Source: a virus. From it: a stretch of DNA of 23,516 nt. The position numbers and the translations under genes were made by a program. The stretch spans positions 1-23,516 of the IMG/VR virus record IMGVR_UViG_3300046011_003271. One strand, given 5' to 3'. Under the pieces are notes generated by a model, which saw only the letters and a program-made list of their open reading frames with translations, was not told where the DNA came from and did no database searches. Positions 7,011 through 16,109 of the stretch are shown one piece after another (positions within the stretch are counted from its first letter, which is position 1; every line of letters starts with the position of its first letter).

Positions 7011-8471
7011 ATGGCTAACTATGGCCCTTTTAATCCTGGCTTTTCAGGCTCTCCACAATTGTCTAACTCTGGCGGCGGCGCTTTTGACATTGGCGGTTAT
7101 CCTACCGCTACCCCTGCTATTAACTCTGATTTGGTCAAAAAGTCATTTGCCACTATGGTGCAGTATCTGCTGCCTAAAGGTGATGCAACTCTTTTCGGCT
7201 TATCAGCTCGCTTGAAAGAAGAAACTGCTACCCAGATCGAGCATGGTTTCTACAGCAAAGTATTGGTATTTCCTTTATTCCAAGCTGCTGTCAACACAGC
7301 TATTACTAACGTAGCTACTACTGTTGTTGCTGTTGACGCTGCTTCTGCTGCATTGGCTATTCCTAATAGCTTGTATAAATTCATTGGTTACTACAATACT
7401 AGCACCAACGTATTCTCCTCGGTTGATACCACATTGGCTGGCGAGATTATTCAAGTAACAGCTGTATCTGGCACTAACATCACTGTTGCCCGTAACATCG
7501 GTGACTCTGCTGGTACTGGTATTGCCGGTCAAGGTACTGCCTACACTGCTACCGCTAACTTGGCACCAGTATTCGTGCATATCGGTAATGCTTTTGCTGA
7601 TGCTAGCACCAGACCTAACTCAGTTCTGACTAAAGAAATTCGTGTTGTCAACTACACACAGATTTTCCGTAATGCTTGGGCTGTCTCTGGTACTGTTGCT
7701 GCTATCCAAAACCTGGTAGGTGATACTAACATTGCTAAATCTCGCAATGAGTGTGCTCAATACCATGCTAAAGATATTGAAGCATCCATGATCTTTGGTA
7801 AGGGTGCTATCGTTTCTGGTATCACTAGCGGTTCTGCTAACTACCAAGGCCGCACCATGAATGGCTTGATTGCTCAAATCAAGGATTCACAAGCTGCATC
7901 ACTGTTCTTACCAGGACAAGATTCTACTGCTAACATTAAGACTGCCAATAGCTCCATTTCTGGCACTCCTACTGCTGGCGCTCTTAGCATGGGTGACTTG
8001 GAAGACTGGGCTAATGCTCAATTCGATATGTCTTATGACCCAGGTTCTGCTCTGGAACGTGTTGTATTCGTAGGTCGTACTGCTCATACTGTTCTTAACA
8101 GATTGGCACGTGCTAATGCTACATACTTCATGGAAAACGGTAAAACTGAGTGGGGCTTGCGTTTCAGCCGCTTGCATCTGACTCGTGGTGACTTAATTGT
8201 TATCGAGCATCCATTGCTTAATACCAACTTCTTCTGGCAAACTCTGGCTATTACTGTTGATATCTCAGCTATCAGTATCGCTTACATGATTGGCCGTAAG
8301 ACTAAATCTGAAGAATACAACCAAGCTGGTACTGCTGTTGATAATGCTATTGACGCTGTGGGTGGTTCGTTGTTGTCTGAATTGACAATTATGAACAAGA
8401 ACCCAGCAGGTTGTGGTGTTATGACTAACATTAGACAAGCTGTCGGCCCTGCCGGTACTGTTGTAGCCTAG
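7011..8471 (+). CDS. Major capsid protein (HK97-fold, DUF5309/SU10-like)
   Basis: This 486-aa protein follows the scaffold and has a strong Shine-Dalgarno (GAGGTAA, 6999-7005). Features fit a HK97-fold shell protein of the DUF5309/SU10 MCP type: an N-terminal arm, a beta-rich Val/Thr/Ala stretch at about 92-190 that could be an inserted domain, a 'NYTQIFRNAWAVSGT' segment near 213-227, 'AKDIEASMIFGKGAI' near 252-266, 'GRTMNGLIAQI' near 280-290, and a P-domain-like helix 'LEDWANAQFDMSYDPGSALE' near 330-349. The codon use is rich in preferred-looking GCT, ACT and GGT, as expected for an abundant protein. The exact family name is from memory of these motifs; the capsid call itself is firm. Confidence 0.85.
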   Translation: MANYGPFNPGFSGSPQLSNSGGGAFDIGGYPTATPAINSDLVKKSFATMVQYLLPKGDATLFGLSARLKEETATQIEHGFYSKVLVFPLFQAAVNTAITNVATTVVAVDAASAALAIPNSLYKFIGYYNTSTNVFSSVDTTLAGEIIQVTAVSGTNITVARNIGDSAGTGIAGQGTAYTATANLAPVFVHIGNAFADASTRPNSVLTKEIRVVNYTQIFRNAWAVSGTVAAIQNLVGDTNIAKSRNECAQYHAKDIEASMIFGKGAIVSGITSGSANYQGRTMNGLIAQIKDSQAASLFLPGQDSTANIKTANSSISGTPTAGALSMGDLEDWANAQFDMSYDPGSALERVVFVGRTAHTVLNRLARANATYFMENGKTEWGLRFSRLHLTRGDLIVIEHPLLNTNFFWQTLAITVDISAISIAYMIGRKTKSEEYNQAGTAVDNAIDAVGGSLLSELTIMNKNPAGCGVMTNIRQAVGPAGTVVA

Positions 8472-8545
8472 TAGTATAACAGCAGCTAGTTAGTAAGGAT
8501 TCATAGCCAAGGATGGCTCTATTATAAATGATTGAGGAAAATAAC

Positions 8546-9004
8546 ATGGCATCAAAAGTATATGATTTTGGTAACAGAGGTGTAGTAATGTCTCTTGACT
8601 TAGGACTTGAACTCGGAACTGTTAGTTTCAAAGACGGCATCTCCATAGTTCATGATGAAGCTAAGCAAGAAGCTCTTGAGAAGTGGCTTAAAGCTACCAG
8701 CGAAGGCCAATACTCTATTCGCGAATATGACCCAACAACTGAAGCGGCTCCTGTTGTGCATACGATTGTAGGCTCTAATCAAGCCAATAACTTGGTACAA
8801 GGCATTATGACCAGCATGGGTACTAAGCCTAATGCAGCAGTAGCTGAACTGGATAGTCAATTAGCGCAAGCTTTGGTAACTGGCACTGTTAATGAGCTGG
8901 TAGCTGAGAACCCTGCTGTTATGGAAGGTGCTGGTTTTATTGAGAATAGTGCTCCATCTGCTCCAGCAGCTCCCACTAAGCCACAACTAGGTGCTAAGAA
9001 ATAA
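8546..9004 (+). CDS. Head protein of unknown function
   Basis: The 152-aa gene follows the capsid gene. I choose ATG 8546 because GAGGAAAA (8533-8540) precedes it at good spacing; an upstream in-frame ATG at 8528 has no such signal. The N-terminus is beta-like ('KVYDFGNRGVVMSLDLGLEL'), residues about 40-75 are mixed, and the C-terminus from about 95 is Ala-rich with an Ala/Pro segment (about 134-146). Position suggests a head decoration, completion or neck protein. No family is recognised. Confidence 0.65.
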   Translation: MASKVYDFGNRGVVMSLDLGLELGTVSFKDGISIVHDEAKQEALEKWLKATSEGQYSIREYDPTTEAAPVVHTIVGSNQANNLVQGIMTSMGTKPNAAVAELDSQLAQALVTGTVNELVAENPAVMEGAGFIENSAPSAPAAPTKPQLGAKK

Positions 9005-9016
9005 GGAGCAAGGCTA

Positions 9017-9649
9017 ATGACAACATTTGCGGAATTACAGGATAGTGTTATTACTGTCACTAAGCGTCCTGACTTGGTTAATGAAACTATTCTGGCGCTT
9101 AAAAGAGCTATCATTAAAGAACACTCAGCAATGGATTATCCAAGGGATTTAGCTAAGAAGCTACAAGCTCTGACTCAACCTAACCCTAACAATTATCGTT
9201 ATGAGTTGTCATTAGCTTCTCTTGGTATGCATCCATCAGCTAGAAAGATAATGGAGATTGAGGAAGCATTAGCTAGTCAACCTGCCAGTATCCAATCTAG
9301 CTCAGGCTATTACGGTAAGCTAGTATTCAAAGAGCGGGCACCTGATAACTTATTCGATGGTTATAATCAAGAGTACCAATCCTATTGGTACCGCTTTGGC
9401 AGTAACCTTAATATAGTAGCTCCTAGGCAGGTGGATAATGTTCTTATCACGTATTATGCTGTACCTAGCACTAGCGTGTTGGCTAACTATTCTGATTGGA
9501 TGGCTGACCTTTACGATTACGTGCTATATACTCATGCTGCTGCTGAGATATTTAGAATCATTGGTAAGTCTGAGGAGTATAAAATGCAGCTAGCTATGAC
9601 TCAAGAGAACAGGCTTGACATTATCAGAAATGAAATAGGAGCAATCTAA
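9017..9649 (+). CDS. Head-tail adaptor protein
   Basis: The 210-aa protein lies after the capsid genes and before the tail genes, where the ring that extends the portal is usually encoded. Its pattern fits adaptor/tail-tubular-A proteins: an N-terminal helix bundle, a central beta-like segment ('NLNIVAPRQVDNVLITYYAV', about 130-149), then a long C-terminal helical run after 'DWMADLYDYVLYTHAAAEIF' (about 160-179). Start: ATG 9017 with AAGGAG 9003-9008 overlapping the upstream stop. It ends at TAA sharing one base with the next ATG. Confidence 0.65.
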   Translation: MTTFAELQDSVITVTKRPDLVNETILALKRAIIKEHSAMDYPRDLAKKLQALTQPNPNNYRYELSLASLGMHPSARKIMEIEEALASQPASIQSSSGYYGKLVFKERAPDNLFDGYNQEYQSYWYRFGSNLNIVAPRQVDNVLITYYAVPSTSVLANYSDWMADLYDYVLYTHAAAEIFRIIGKSEEYKMQLAMTQENRLDIIRNEIGAI

Positions 9650-10116
9650 TGGCATACATTGTTGATGCAGCTAATGCTAGTGCCCCTCTTGCTAGCGATT
9701 ATTCTGGCCCATATACCGCTGAGGAGATAAGAGCTATTAAAGCTTACTATCTTGCTCAATTCAGTAACATTACTACCCAGCTTAATGCTCTTAACTTGGC
9801 TGCTGTAGGCTACCTTAAGAATTCAGGCGATACTAGTCTTGGGCAACTTAAGGTTCCACTGGTTCCAAGTGACCCTGAATCAGCTACTGCTAAGCAGTAT
9901 GTTGATAACTTAGTTGCTACTATTCTTGGCTCCATATCAGGAGCTGTAGTCAATCAGGTAATGTTCTTAGGTATCAGGCAAGATTCAGAATATAATCTAG
10001 TAGCTGATTACGGTACTGGTACTTGGGATACCGAGGATTACGAATCATGGACATTTGCACCAAATAATACTAGCCTAGCAATTAATAATGCTGGCGAATT
10101 GATATTAACTTACTAG
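9649..10116 (+). CDS. Tail fibre-like protein
   Basis: This 155-aa protein contains a segment (about 54-84) of the type found in trimeric tail fibres: 'YLKNSGDTSLGQLKVPLVPS' followed by 'ATAKQYVDNLV'. The upstream third is helical and the C-terminus (about 108-155) is beta-rich with repeated Tyr, Thr and Trp ('GTGTWDTEDYESWTF'). Such small proteins join fibre or adhesin to the tail or form its tip. Translation is coupled to the adaptor gene (ATG overlaps its TAA, AGGAG 9637-9641). The downstream gene repeats a similar 'GAGQVLTAATSGKPAW' fibre motif. Confidence 0.65.
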   Translation: MAYIVDAANASAPLASDYSGPYTAEEIRAIKAYYLAQFSNITTQLNALNLAAVGYLKNSGDTSLGQLKVPLVPSDPESATAKQYVDNLVATILGSISGAVVNQVMFLGIRQDSEYNLVADYGTGTWDTEDYESWTFAPNNTSLAINNAGELILTY

Positions 10117-10125
10117 GAGATATGA

Positions 10126-12114
10126 ATGACAACACTTAATTTAGGGCAGCTTGCTATAGTGTGGAAAGGGGCCTATAGTGGCGCCACCACTTATACCAAG
10201 AACCAAGCTGTAAGCTATAATGGTAATAGCTATGTATGTAAGGTAGCTTCCGTTATTGGTCAGATACCAACTAATGCTACCTATTGGGATATTATGAGTC
10301 AAGGTAGTAATGTGCTTACCACTACCGGTGACTTGCTATTCCAGGATACCTCAGGCGCTGCAAGGCTGCCAATAGGAGGTGCTGGTCAAGTGCTTACTGC
10401 TGCCACTTCAGGTAAGCCCGCTTGGGCTAATAACCCAGGATACAAAGGGCCAGAAGTCGCCGCTAGTGATATTCCGCTAGTAGCAGCTTCAGCTACATAC
10501 CCGTGGCTTATTGATTCTGGTACTAGCTACTTCGCTAATAATGGATTGCCTAATCCTGCTTGTGGGCCAGTTAAGCGCAGCCAAGCAAGATACCTTGGCT
10601 CAACTTTCCATGTGTGGCTTAATGAGAACCATGAAGTTGTAGTAAGAGGTAATGATGTAGCATTTAGATTTGCTGGCACTAATAACCTTGGTGATACCTT
10701 TGGCACCAGAGTTCTTAATAACTTCTCTGCCTTAAATGGTGTTATGGCATCAGGAGATTATTTTGTTCAGGTTTATGTTGCTGGTAATACCTTGCTTGCA
10801 CTTACTAAGCTTGGCTATGTATTTGCTATTGGTAGTGGCGCCCAAGGCTTGCTAGGTACTGGCAATACTACTGACCAATATGCTTGGATTAAGATTCCAT
10901 ACTTAGGGCCTGCTAGTACTTATAACAGCTTACCTAATACTATTGTGGGCCTACATGTCGGTCAGCAATGTGGTATTACCCCTAATCCTACATATGCTAA
11001 TACACTACAAGGTAAGACTGTTCATGCTATTGATGTGAACGGACGTGTGTTTGCTTGGGGTATTAATAACTTTGGGCAGCTTGGTATTAGTAGCAATACT
11101 GCCATCATTAGTACTCCAACACTCATTGCTGGTAACTCAGGCTTCCTAACTGCTGACCCGCTTAAGAAAGCTGTACAAATTAGCGGTTCTGGACTTCACA
11201 CCCTTATTGTTGACAGTTCAGGTCAAGGTTATGCTTGTGGCGATAATAGTAACGGTGCTTTAGGTATAGGAACTACTACTAATAACTCAGCTAATCATTC
11301 ATTTGTAGCTATCGCAGCTCTCACCAGTATTTATCAGGTTGAAGCGCATCAAGCTATGGTGACTACAACTACGCAAACAGGATGTAGCTCTTTTGCTATT
11401 AAGACAGATGGAACTTTGCTTGCTTGTGGTCAGAACACCTATGGCACTATAGGTAATGGTGGCACTACTCAACAGACAAGTTACCAAACTATAGCTGGCT
11501 CATATAGTAGTATTTATTTTACCTGGCTGTCAGTAGCAGCTCTTGGTGGAACCCCTGCGGCCCCTAATGGTACTATATATAATTGGGGCTACAATGCCAA
11601 TGGTCAGTGTGGCAATGGTACTGTTACAACTCCAGTTAATGCTCCAGCACAGCCGAGTGCTACTGCACAGAATACTAACAGCTCTGTAACTACTATTGAT
11701 GGCTCTGTTAACACTACACCTGCTGCATATCCTAGAACTGGTATCAAGTACGTGCTACCTTTTCAAGCTATGGTTAGCACAGGCGGCGGTTGGCTAATAG
11801 TTGATGCTAATGATGGCTTATGGATTCACGGTAACTGTGAAGGTATTAACATTGTTAGTGCTACTTCAGCATCAGCTACATCTAATCAGCTAGCTCAAAA
11901 GATTCCAGCTCCATGGAATACTGCTGATGGTTGGGGAGGTTCTCAAATTAATGCTATAGTCGATATGGCAAATAACGGTAATACTGACGCTATCAATGGC
12001 TCTGTAGTAATTGCATCCAGTGACGGTAGACAGTGGGCACTAGGTGGAGGTCAAGGTAGAAAATACCATGATGATGGATTCTTCAGTGCTCAATTCAGAC
12101 AAGTAACAGCTTAA
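10126..12114 (+). CDS. Tail protein with CBM-like and RCC1 beta-propeller domains
   Basis: At 662 aa, three parts are visible. Residues 12-57 have the aromatic/Gly spacing of a carbohydrate-binding module (family 5/12-like): W13, Y23, 'VSYNGNSYVC', W54. Residues 66-100 carry a fibre-like segment ('TTTGDLLFQDTSGAARLPIG', then GQVLTAA). From about 165 to the end, RCC1-like blades repeat: 171-187, 229-248 (VFAIGSGAQGLLGTG), 306-325 (VFAWGINNFGQLG), 366-385 (GYACGDNSNGALGIG), 429-447 (LLACGQNTYGTIGNG), 483-500 (IYNWGYNANGQCGNG), 563-573, and 634-645. This suggests a seven-bladed propeller. In a virion protein it is most likely receptor or surface binding. Start: ATG 10126 with AGGAGA 10115-10120. 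Confidence 0.8.
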   Translation: MTTLNLGQLAIVWKGAYSGATTYTKNQAVSYNGNSYVCKVASVIGQIPTNATYWDIMSQGSNVLTTTGDLLFQDTSGAARLPIGGAGQVLTAATSGKPAWANNPGYKGPEVAASDIPLVAASATYPWLIDSGTSYFANNGLPNPACGPVKRSQARYLGSTFHVWLNENHEVVVRGNDVAFRFAGTNNLGDTFGTRVLNNFSALNGVMASGDYFVQVYVAGNTLLALTKLGYVFAIGSGAQGLLGTGNTTDQYAWIKIPYLGPASTYNSLPNTIVGLHVGQQCGITPNPTYANTLQGKTVHAIDVNGRVFAWGINNFGQLGISSNTAIISTPTLIAGNSGFLTADPLKKAVQISGSGLHTLIVDSSGQGYACGDNSNGALGIGTTTNNSANHSFVAIAALTSIYQVEAHQAMVTTTTQTGCSSFAIKTDGTLLACGQNTYGTIGNGGTTQQTSYQTIAGSYSSIYFTWLSVAALGGTPAAPNGTIYNWGYNANGQCGNGTVTTPVNAPAQPSATAQNTNSSVTTIDGSVNTTPAAYPRTGIKYVLPFQAMVSTGGGWLIVDANDGLWIHGNCEGINIVSATSASATSNQLAQKIPAPWNTADGWGGSQINAIVDMANNGNTDAINGSVVIASSDGRQWALGGGQGRKYHDDGFFSAQFRQVTA

Positions 12115-12137
12115 ACAGCTTAACAGGGCTTATAACT

Positions 12138-13760
12138 ATGACTCAGGTATACTATAGAGCAAACCTTAATGATGAAGAATTTCCTCTTATCAGCAAGTTT
12201 CAAGGTAAGACTGTTATTCAGCCAGCTATAGACCAGAATTATCAGCAAAGTCTTTTTGATAAAGGCGCTAATGATAAGGGCATACCTGAGGCATACTATA
12301 TGCACAATGTAATGCCATCAATTCATGGTTATAAGTCAGTATCTTATGTTGATGCTATAGCTGGAGTTGATGGTGTTCTTACATTTGATAAAGTATTTCA
12401 GGTTAAGGACTTTGATGGTAACAGAGGACTTATAGCAATATGCTTGGAAGGTAAGACATACATGCTATCCAGTATTACCAGGGCGTGGAAGGAAGTGACA
12501 CCACCAGGTCAACCAGCATCAGGTCAGGTTACAACTGCTAATGTTACTGGCACTACATTCATATGCTATGCTAACTGGGGCATATTCAGTGTTGATCTTA
12601 TTAACCAAGAGCTTGACCCTGCTAATATACAATGGGATAGCCCACTAACCAATGCATCAATTACTGGTATTTCTGCTAGTAATAACTATATGCTAGCTCA
12701 TGATGGTAGTACATTGTATTGGTCATCTGCTCTTGATGTGCTTGATTTCAAAGCTAGTCAGATTACAGGTGCCGGTTCAGGTACCCCGACTGCTGCTATT
12801 GGTAATATCATATTCTTGTCCCCAGTCGGTGTTGGCTTTGCTGTATATTGTCAAGGTAACATTGTTGTGGCCAGCTTCTCCGGTAACGTGCAATATCCTT
12901 GGTTATTCAAGGAGGCCCCCAATGGCAGTGGTATTGCTGATATAACTTCAGTAACAAGCACTGGTGAGGATAATAGCAACTATGCTTGGACAACAGCCGG
13001 ACTGCTAAAGGTAACTCTTGGAGGCTGTACAACACTCCATCCTGCAGCTAGTGACTTTATCGGCGGTAGGGTCTATGAGGACTTTGACACAGCCACTAAT
13101 ACTTTCAGCTTGGAATACCTAGCTAGTAACCTTAAGGTGCGACTTGCTTTCGTGGCTTCAAGGTTCCTATGTATTAGCTATGGCCCAACTCTATATCGTT
13201 ATACTCTTGTATATGATGTAGCTCTTAAGAGATGGGGTAAGCTTAAGCAAGATCACGTGCAGCTATTTGAAGTCAGTTATGAAGTGTTATTCAGTATTCC
13301 AACCTATTATGATATCGGGCTAGTATCATATCAATCTTATGCTACCGATACCTATAATAGTATGAGTGTCAATAAGAACATAGCACCATCAGCAAGACAC
13401 TCTTTAGCAGTAATGGCAGCTAATGGCGCTGTTAAGATGGCTATTGTGGAATACGGAGATTACAATTCTGATGCTGTTTTGTTGCTTGGTAAGTATCAGA
13501 TATTCAGGGCTAATACTGTAGCTATCCAAGGGTTCACTATTGAGAGTATTGATTCTGATAACGCCAATTTTAAAGTTAAGGTGCTTACTAGCATAGATGG
13601 TAAGAACCCTTATCTTACTTATGACCCCCATGAGGAGGTAGCTGATGGTATCAGACAGTATGATTGCTTATCAATAGGTCAGAATCATAGCTTGCTTATT
13701 AAAGGGGCATTTCATATTACAGCATTAGTGCTAGTATTCAGTAAGAATGGTAACAGGTAG
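12138..13760 (+). CDS. Nozzle-like tail protein (tail tubular protein B/gp10-like)
   Basis: The 540-aa protein is beta-strand rich throughout and has the hallmarks of short-tail nozzle proteins: an N-terminal segment followed by repeated 'YMLAHDGSTLYWSSALDVLDF' type text (about 188-208), where a small molecule-like 'YWS' precedes 'DVLDF'. Blocks 'VAIGSLN..', 'GNIVVASFSG', and 'YTLVYDVALKRWGKLK' (about 354-369) resemble beta-propeller nozzle repeats of the T7 gp12 and P22 gp10 kind, which close the tail end of the channel. A weak AGGG lies ten bases upstream of ATG 12138. Recognition is by pattern and position; a structural fold search would be decisive. Confidence 0.65.
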   Translation: MTQVYYRANLNDEEFPLISKFQGKTVIQPAIDQNYQQSLFDKGANDKGIPEAYYMHNVMPSIHGYKSVSYVDAIAGVDGVLTFDKVFQVKDFDGNRGLIAICLEGKTYMLSSITRAWKEVTPPGQPASGQVTTANVTGTTFICYANWGIFSVDLINQELDPANIQWDSPLTNASITGISASNNYMLAHDGSTLYWSSALDVLDFKASQITGAGSGTPTAAIGNIIFLSPVGVGFAVYCQGNIVVASFSGNVQYPWLFKEAPNGSGIADITSVTSTGEDNSNYAWTTAGLLKVTLGGCTTLHPAASDFIGGRVYEDFDTATNTFSLEYLASNLKVRLAFVASRFLCISYGPTLYRYTLVYDVALKRWGKLKQDHVQLFEVSYEVLFSIPTYYDIGLVSYQSYATDTYNSMSVNKNIAPSARHSLAVMAANGAVKMAIVEYGDYNSDAVLLLGKYQIFRANTVAIQGFTIESIDSDNANFKVKVLTSIDGKNPYLTYDPHEEVADGIRQYDCLSIGQNHSLLIKGAFHITALVLVFSKNGNR

Positions 13761-13776
13761 GAAATAGGAGCAAGTA

Positions 13777-14235
13777 ATGGCTGATAACTTTATTACACCA
13801 AGTAATACTATTGATATGAGGCTGCCTATCAGTCCTAATACTACTGATCCTGAAATGTTCAGGGAGCTTAGTATTATCTATACTGCTCTTAGGCAGCTTC
13901 AAACTGGTACTGATAAGTATCTTGATATTCCGCCTAATATCCAAGATTCTCCATATATTCTTACTTATACTGATAGGGGGCAATGCATTGAAACAACAGC
14001 AGATGTCACAGTTCCTAATGAAACTACGATCGGTTACAAGTTTCCCCTTGGAGCTACTATTAGTGTTGTCAATATTAGCTCAGCTAGCATTAGCCTCATT
14101 GCTGATTCTGGCGTCACACTCGTGTTAGCAGGTACTACTAGCGTTGGCGACAAGACTATTAGTAACTGGGGTTGTGCCACCATAAGACGTATTGGTTCTA
14201 ATACCTGGATTGTACTTGGTGCTGGAGTATCGTAA
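13777..14235 (+). CDS. Small beta-rich tail protein
   Basis: The 152-aa protein begins with a helical N-terminus (about 20-45, 'DPEMFRELSIIYTALRQLQT') and then a beta-rich C-terminal domain from about 85, 'KFPLGATISVVNISSASISL' through 'ADSGVTLVLAG' to 'IRRIGSNTWIVLGAGV'. This last part resembles C-terminal fibre or spike chaperone-type beta domains of tail proteins. Start: ATG 13777 with AGGAG at 13766-13770. It ends sharing a base with the adhesin gene, so the two are coupled. Confidence 0.6.
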   Translation: MADNFITPSNTIDMRLPISPNTTDPEMFRELSIIYTALRQLQTGTDKYLDIPPNIQDSPYILTYTDRGQCIETTADVTVPNETTIGYKFPLGATISVVNISSASISLIADSGVTLVLAGTTSVGDKTISNWGCATIRRIGSNTWIVLGAGVS

Positions 14236-14975
14236 TGGCTGGCATCTTGCATATGATGAATGCCCCAATAGGCGGTAGCTCAGGTCTTGCCATACTTACT
14301 GATACAGCTAATGTCAATGTGGCCAATATGCTTACTGCTAATGGTTGGGATGGCATTAGTGTTGTGCACCCTGTAGTCAGTATTGGCGCTGGCGCTAGGG
14401 TATTCAGTGCCATTGCTGGAGTGCCAGCTTTGGATACTGGTACGCTGCCTACTGGCTCAACTGTAACTCTTATTAATAATGGAGCGATACTTGGTAGAGG
14501 TGGTGATGGAGGTGCTGGCGGTGATCTTGTTCCTGGAGGCGGTGCTGGCCCTGCTACCGGTAAGCCAGGAGGTTCTGGTTCTATAGCTCTTAAAGTGAGA
14601 GTTCCTACTACTATTACTAATAATGGCGCAATAGCTGGAGGTGGTGGAGGAGGTGGCGGTGGCGCTATGGGGCCAGGAGGTGGTGGTGGCGCTGGAGCTG
14701 GACTCGCTAACGGTGGTAGGGGAGGTACTAGCTCTAATTCTAGCCCTGGACTTGCTGGCGCTAATAGCACACTAGAAGCTCCAGGTGCTGGCGGTTACAT
14801 GTGGACACAAGGAGGTAATGGAGGATTCTACGGAAGTGCTGGTGGTGGTGGTGCTTCATCTGTTACTGGCTCTTATAGCGGAGGGCTTGGAGGAGCCGCA
14901 GGGCCAGCAGTAGATGGTGACTCTTTAGTAACATGGTCAGTACTAGGAACCATATATGGTACTAGGATAGGATAA
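14235..14975 (+). CDS. Glycine-rich tail adhesin (polyglycine-II-like)
   Basis: The 246-aa protein has long glycine-rich blocks, about 86-116 and 134-168 (including a run of nine Gly at 135-143), and 192-224, separated by short beta strands. Two blocks begin with the same NNGAI motif (81-85 and 129-133). This architecture is that of receptor-binding adhesins such as the gp38 type, where packed polyglycine-II helices display variable loops. The C-terminus (225-246) is a compact beta stretch. It starts at ATG 14235 overlapping the previous TAA. A role in host recognition is inference from architecture and from the neighbouring fibre and propeller proteins. Confidence 0.7.
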   Translation: MAGILHMMNAPIGGSSGLAILTDTANVNVANMLTANGWDGISVVHPVVSIGAGARVFSAIAGVPALDTGTLPTGSTVTLINNGAILGRGGDGGAGGDLVPGGGAGPATGKPGGSGSIALKVRVPTTITNNGAIAGGGGGGGGGAMGPGGGGGAGAGLANGGRGGTSSNSSPGLAGANSTLEAPGAGGYMWTQGGNGGFYGSAGGGGASSVTGSYSGGLGGAAGPAVDGDSLVTWSVLGTIYGTRIG

Positions 14976-15005
14976 TAACTTAATCATAATCGTGAGGAAT
15001 TCATA

Positions 15006-16109
15006 ATGGCATTACCAACTAATTCAGGTAGCAGCATCCTGTCTGCTATTCCATCCCTTGTTCAACTATTCGTAGGCTCTGGTAAGCAGACAGGCACCAA
15101 GACTACCACTTCTGCTAAGTCAGCCAGCTCTGCGTCCACTAATGCTCTTACCAGCATCTTAGGTCAGGCTGCTCCTAATACTAATGCTGCCGTGCAAAAT
15201 GCTATTGACTTGATGTTCAGACAAGGTATGCCAAGTATTGGCTCTGCTGAAAGAGGCTCTGGCATATATAATAGTAGTGCTACTAAAGAGAATGTCAATC
15301 AGCTTGGTGCTACTGCTGCCGCTAAAGCTGCTGAGTTAGACTTGAATCAACAGAATAAAGCTACTGACCAGAAGATTGCAGCAGCAGGTACACTTGGTCA
15401 GCTTACCGCTACTGACACTATGACTCAAACTGGTACTGAGCAAACTGGGGCTGCTATTGACCCAATGATGGCCGCCCTTGGTATTGGCGGTTTGATGCTA
15501 GGCAGTAAGCTTATGAAAGGATTTGGAAGTGATAGCACTAGCGCTCCTGCTGCTAGTAACATTGACTTCACACCTACAGTTAAGACTCCTGATCTTGGTA
15601 GCATCTTTGATATTAACTTCGAGTCTGCTGCTGGTAGTATGGCTGAAGGTCTTAAGTCAGCTACCTTTGACCCAGTGTCAGGAGAGCAAAGAACAGGTGG
15701 AGGTTCTGAGTTCCTAGGTGTGCTGCAAGATGTTGCTAGTAACTCTCTGCTATCAGGTATTGGTGGCCTCTTTGGTGGCAGCTCAGGAGGCTCTGGAGAT
15801 TCTGGCTCTAGTATGGGCACTGTTATCTGCACTCGTATGCACGAATTAGGATATATGGATGATGATACTTATCTGGCTGATTCGATATACGGTGCTATTA
15901 TTAAAGAGTTTAATCCTGAGCTGTTTGCGTGGTACCATTCTTGGGCTATACCTTTTGTTGCTAACTGGTTACATGGTCACACTCTGGCTAGTAAGCTTAT
16001 GATTCAAGTAATGCGCCCAGTAGTGGCAGTATGGTCAGCTTATATGAAACATCAAGTAATAGTGGCAGCTAAAAAGGTAGCAAAGGTAGGTGCTCAATGG
16101 CAAGTTTAA
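15006..16109 (+). CDS. Internal virion / DNA ejection protein 1
   Basis: The 367-aa protein has an Ala/Ser/Thr/Gln-rich helical body (30-150), a short hydrophobic glycine-rich stretch (155-172, 'MAALGIGGLMLGSKLM'), a second glycine/serine loop (250-270) and a more conserved C-terminus (271-350) with 'CTRMHELGYMDDDTYLADSI' and 'WYHSWAIPFVANW'. This composition and C-terminal motif occur in podovirus ejection proteins, which form a channel across the cell envelope. Start: ATG 15006 with GAGGA 14994-14998. It overlaps the next gene by 13 nt. It is the first of three successive genes of this type. Confidence 0.7.
   Translation: MALPTNSGSSILSAIPSLVQLFVGSGKQTGTKTTTSAKSASSASTNALTSILGQAAPNTNAAVQNAIDLMFRQGMPSIGSAERGSGIYNSSATKENVNQLGATAAAKAAELDLNQQNKATDQKIAAAGTLGQLTATDTMTQTGTEQTGAAIDPMMAALGIGGLMLGSKLMKGFGSDSTSAPAASNIDFTPTVKTPDLGSIFDINFESAAGSMAEGLKSATFDPVSGEQRTGGGSEFLGVLQDVASNSLLSGIGGLFGGSSGGSGDSGSSMGTVICTRMHELGYMDDDTYLADSIYGAIIKEFNPELFAWYHSWAIPFVANWLHGHTLASKLMIQVMRPVVAVWSAYMKHQVIVAAKKVAKVGAQWQV

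Noticed and set aside
8505-8518. AGCC-N6-GGCT stem-loop between capsid and next gene
   Set aside because: Only four base pairs and no T run, so not supportable as a terminator.
8497-8525. Possible promoter after the capsid gene (TATTAT at 8520)
   Set aside because: No acceptable -35 box at 16-18 nt spacing.
14198-14770. 190-aa minus-strand frame rich in Pro and Ala
   Set aside because: It is the mirror of the glycine-rich adhesin: Gly codons (GGN) read as Pro (CCN) on the other strand. It has no independent ribosome binding site.
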